Assembly (NCBI RefSeq): GCF_042242105.1 | Contig: NC_092023.1 | Coordinates: 10,800,933-10,864,932, forward strand | DNA length: 64,000 nucleotides | Direction: 5' to 3' | Origin: Pempheris klunzingeri | Taxonomy: Eukaryota; Chordata; Actinopteri; Acropomatiformes; Pempheridae | Part shown: positions 62,641 to 64,000 of the stretch, in pieces | Layout: every line of letters starts with the position of its first letter | How positions within the stretch are numbered: position 1 is the first letter of the stretch | The notes under the pieces: model-generated | Databases searched by the model: none | The model's input: only the letters and a program-made list of their open reading frames with translations | Told to the model about the DNA's origin: nothing | Program-made: the position numbers and the translations under genes

Positions 62641-64000
62641 ACCTCCTCTCTCAAATAGAACGATCCAGACAATATAGCTTTAAAATCTTGGTTATATCCT
62701 GTCTTTGTAGTGTTTCAGGATTAGGCTTCACTGGGCTGTTTGCCCGTACAGACACAGACATGACTGTGCTACTCTGGACTGCAAGAGTACAGATGCAGAC
62801 ACATGCGCGACTACACATGTGCTGCACACTGTATGCATGCATGCATACATTCACAAGCAGCCAGCACTCTCCTCCCCCCCCTACTCAAGGCATGTTGACC
62901 CTCATATGTATATATAGGTCATACGATGGATGTGGTTTGAAGTCTGAAGTGCATATCACGTAGAAGAGAGCTGCTCCTTAACAGTGTTGATGGAAGGCTC
63001 TAATAATCTCAAGCACATGAGTAGTGTTGTTTTTCCCAGACAATCCCAAGGCAAATGTATCATAAATTAATTACAGCAAGAGTGTTTTTTCAGGGAAGGT
63101 GGGTGGGATTTTACTACTTTTATCGCTTGGGCTCAATGCATATTATATTATTATGTCACTAATTAATTTTACAAATCAATTTTATAACGCCTGTATGCTT
63201 AGTTAAAATAGACCCAAGCGATGTTCATCTTGATATTAAATTGAATTTTTCGACATTTAATTTGACTATGATTTCAAAATTGTGTTTTTTTTAAGGCCAG
63301 CAAAGTATGACAGCAGATATCCAGTCTTTCAAAGTGTCCCCTCTGCTACCGTGAAGCCATATTAGCTCTAGGGTTTCTTCTTTGTCACCACCTTTGTTCT
63401 GTGAAGTGGGTAGTCTAGAAAATTTTCCTCAGGGGATCAGTAGATATCTCATTAAGACCCCACATAGTGGTATAGTTTAACCTTTAACTCGTAAGCATAC
63501 AAAAACTGCCATTTCAACACGTTTTTAGTCAACCCTACTCATGCTGTCAAAGGCGCCCTGACGTGTTAACTTTACAGTTAAAATATGGGATGGTAAATAG
63601 CGTGCCTGGCAAATGGCTGAAAAAAATTCCAAAGACACAGAAAGACAGATTACCAGGAAACTCATCTTTTTGCACCAGTCAGTTACACTGATAATCTCTT
63701 TTTAAAGGTAATTCCCATAGATATGCTAATGGTAGTTTGGATTGCTGTAGATAACAACGGCTGGGGTGAAGGTACAGTGTGAATTTGTGGAATGTCTATG
63801 AGGCTCACTAAAACATGTTGACACCTGTGATAACATCAGTCATCATGTATGCTCCCTTTAATGTCCTTTGGGCAACACACAGTCAGATAAACACACACGC
63901 TGTCTATTCTACAAGCACTAAGACCGTACTGCTTCTCTGTGATTCGGACAGAAGATAAGAAATGGCGACGAGGTTAGAGGTCAGAGAAATGATGAAATCC

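Overview
The window is nuclear DNA from a ray-finned fish. It carries multi-exon genes with GT-AG introns, many (CA)n/(GT)n microsatellites, and several interspersed repeat families typical of teleosts. Short introns and the repeat types suggest a percomorph-like genome, but the species cannot be named from the sequence. I rebuilt five protein-coding genes by joining exons whose phases agree.

Layout: (1) 1292-9899, plus strand: eight 3'-terminal exons of a PLD5-like inactive phospholipase D; the N-terminal exons lie upstream of base 1. (2) 15261-24480, plus strand: complete CFAP36 (CCDC104), 12 coding exons, 460 residues. (3) 28168-35926, minus strand: complete PPP4R3B (SMEK2), 16 coding exons, about 790 residues, convergent with CFAP36. 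(4) 38122-45789, minus strand: complete PNPT1 (mitochondrial polynucleotide phosphorylase), 28 coding exons, 770 residues. (5) 54009 onward, plus strand: the first two coding exons of a girdin-like CCDC88A, divergent from PNPT1 across an 8.2 kb gene desert; the rest lies beyond the window.

CFAP36(+), PPP4R3B(-) and PNPT1(-) keep the order and orientation I recall for human 2p16.1. CCDC88A belongs to the same human block but sits on the other side and in the other relative orientation here. PLD5 (human 1q43) is the neighbour on the CFAP36 side. The genes are not an operon and share no obvious pathway: ciliary ARL-related function, PP4 phosphatase targeting, mitochondrial RNA metabolism and trimeric-G-protein/actin signalling.

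The points most worth a second look are: a PLD5-like protein that keeps both HKD histidines but has lost both lysines; a tandemly repeated 36-nt unit that extends its C-terminus; a RFX X-box and CRE-like site upstream of the ciliary gene CFAP36; a 42-nt in-frame microexon in PPP4R3B; and several transposon-like elements, including a TTAA-flanked element nested inside a hAT-like one. I see no CRISPR array, rRNA, functional tRNA or viral gene.
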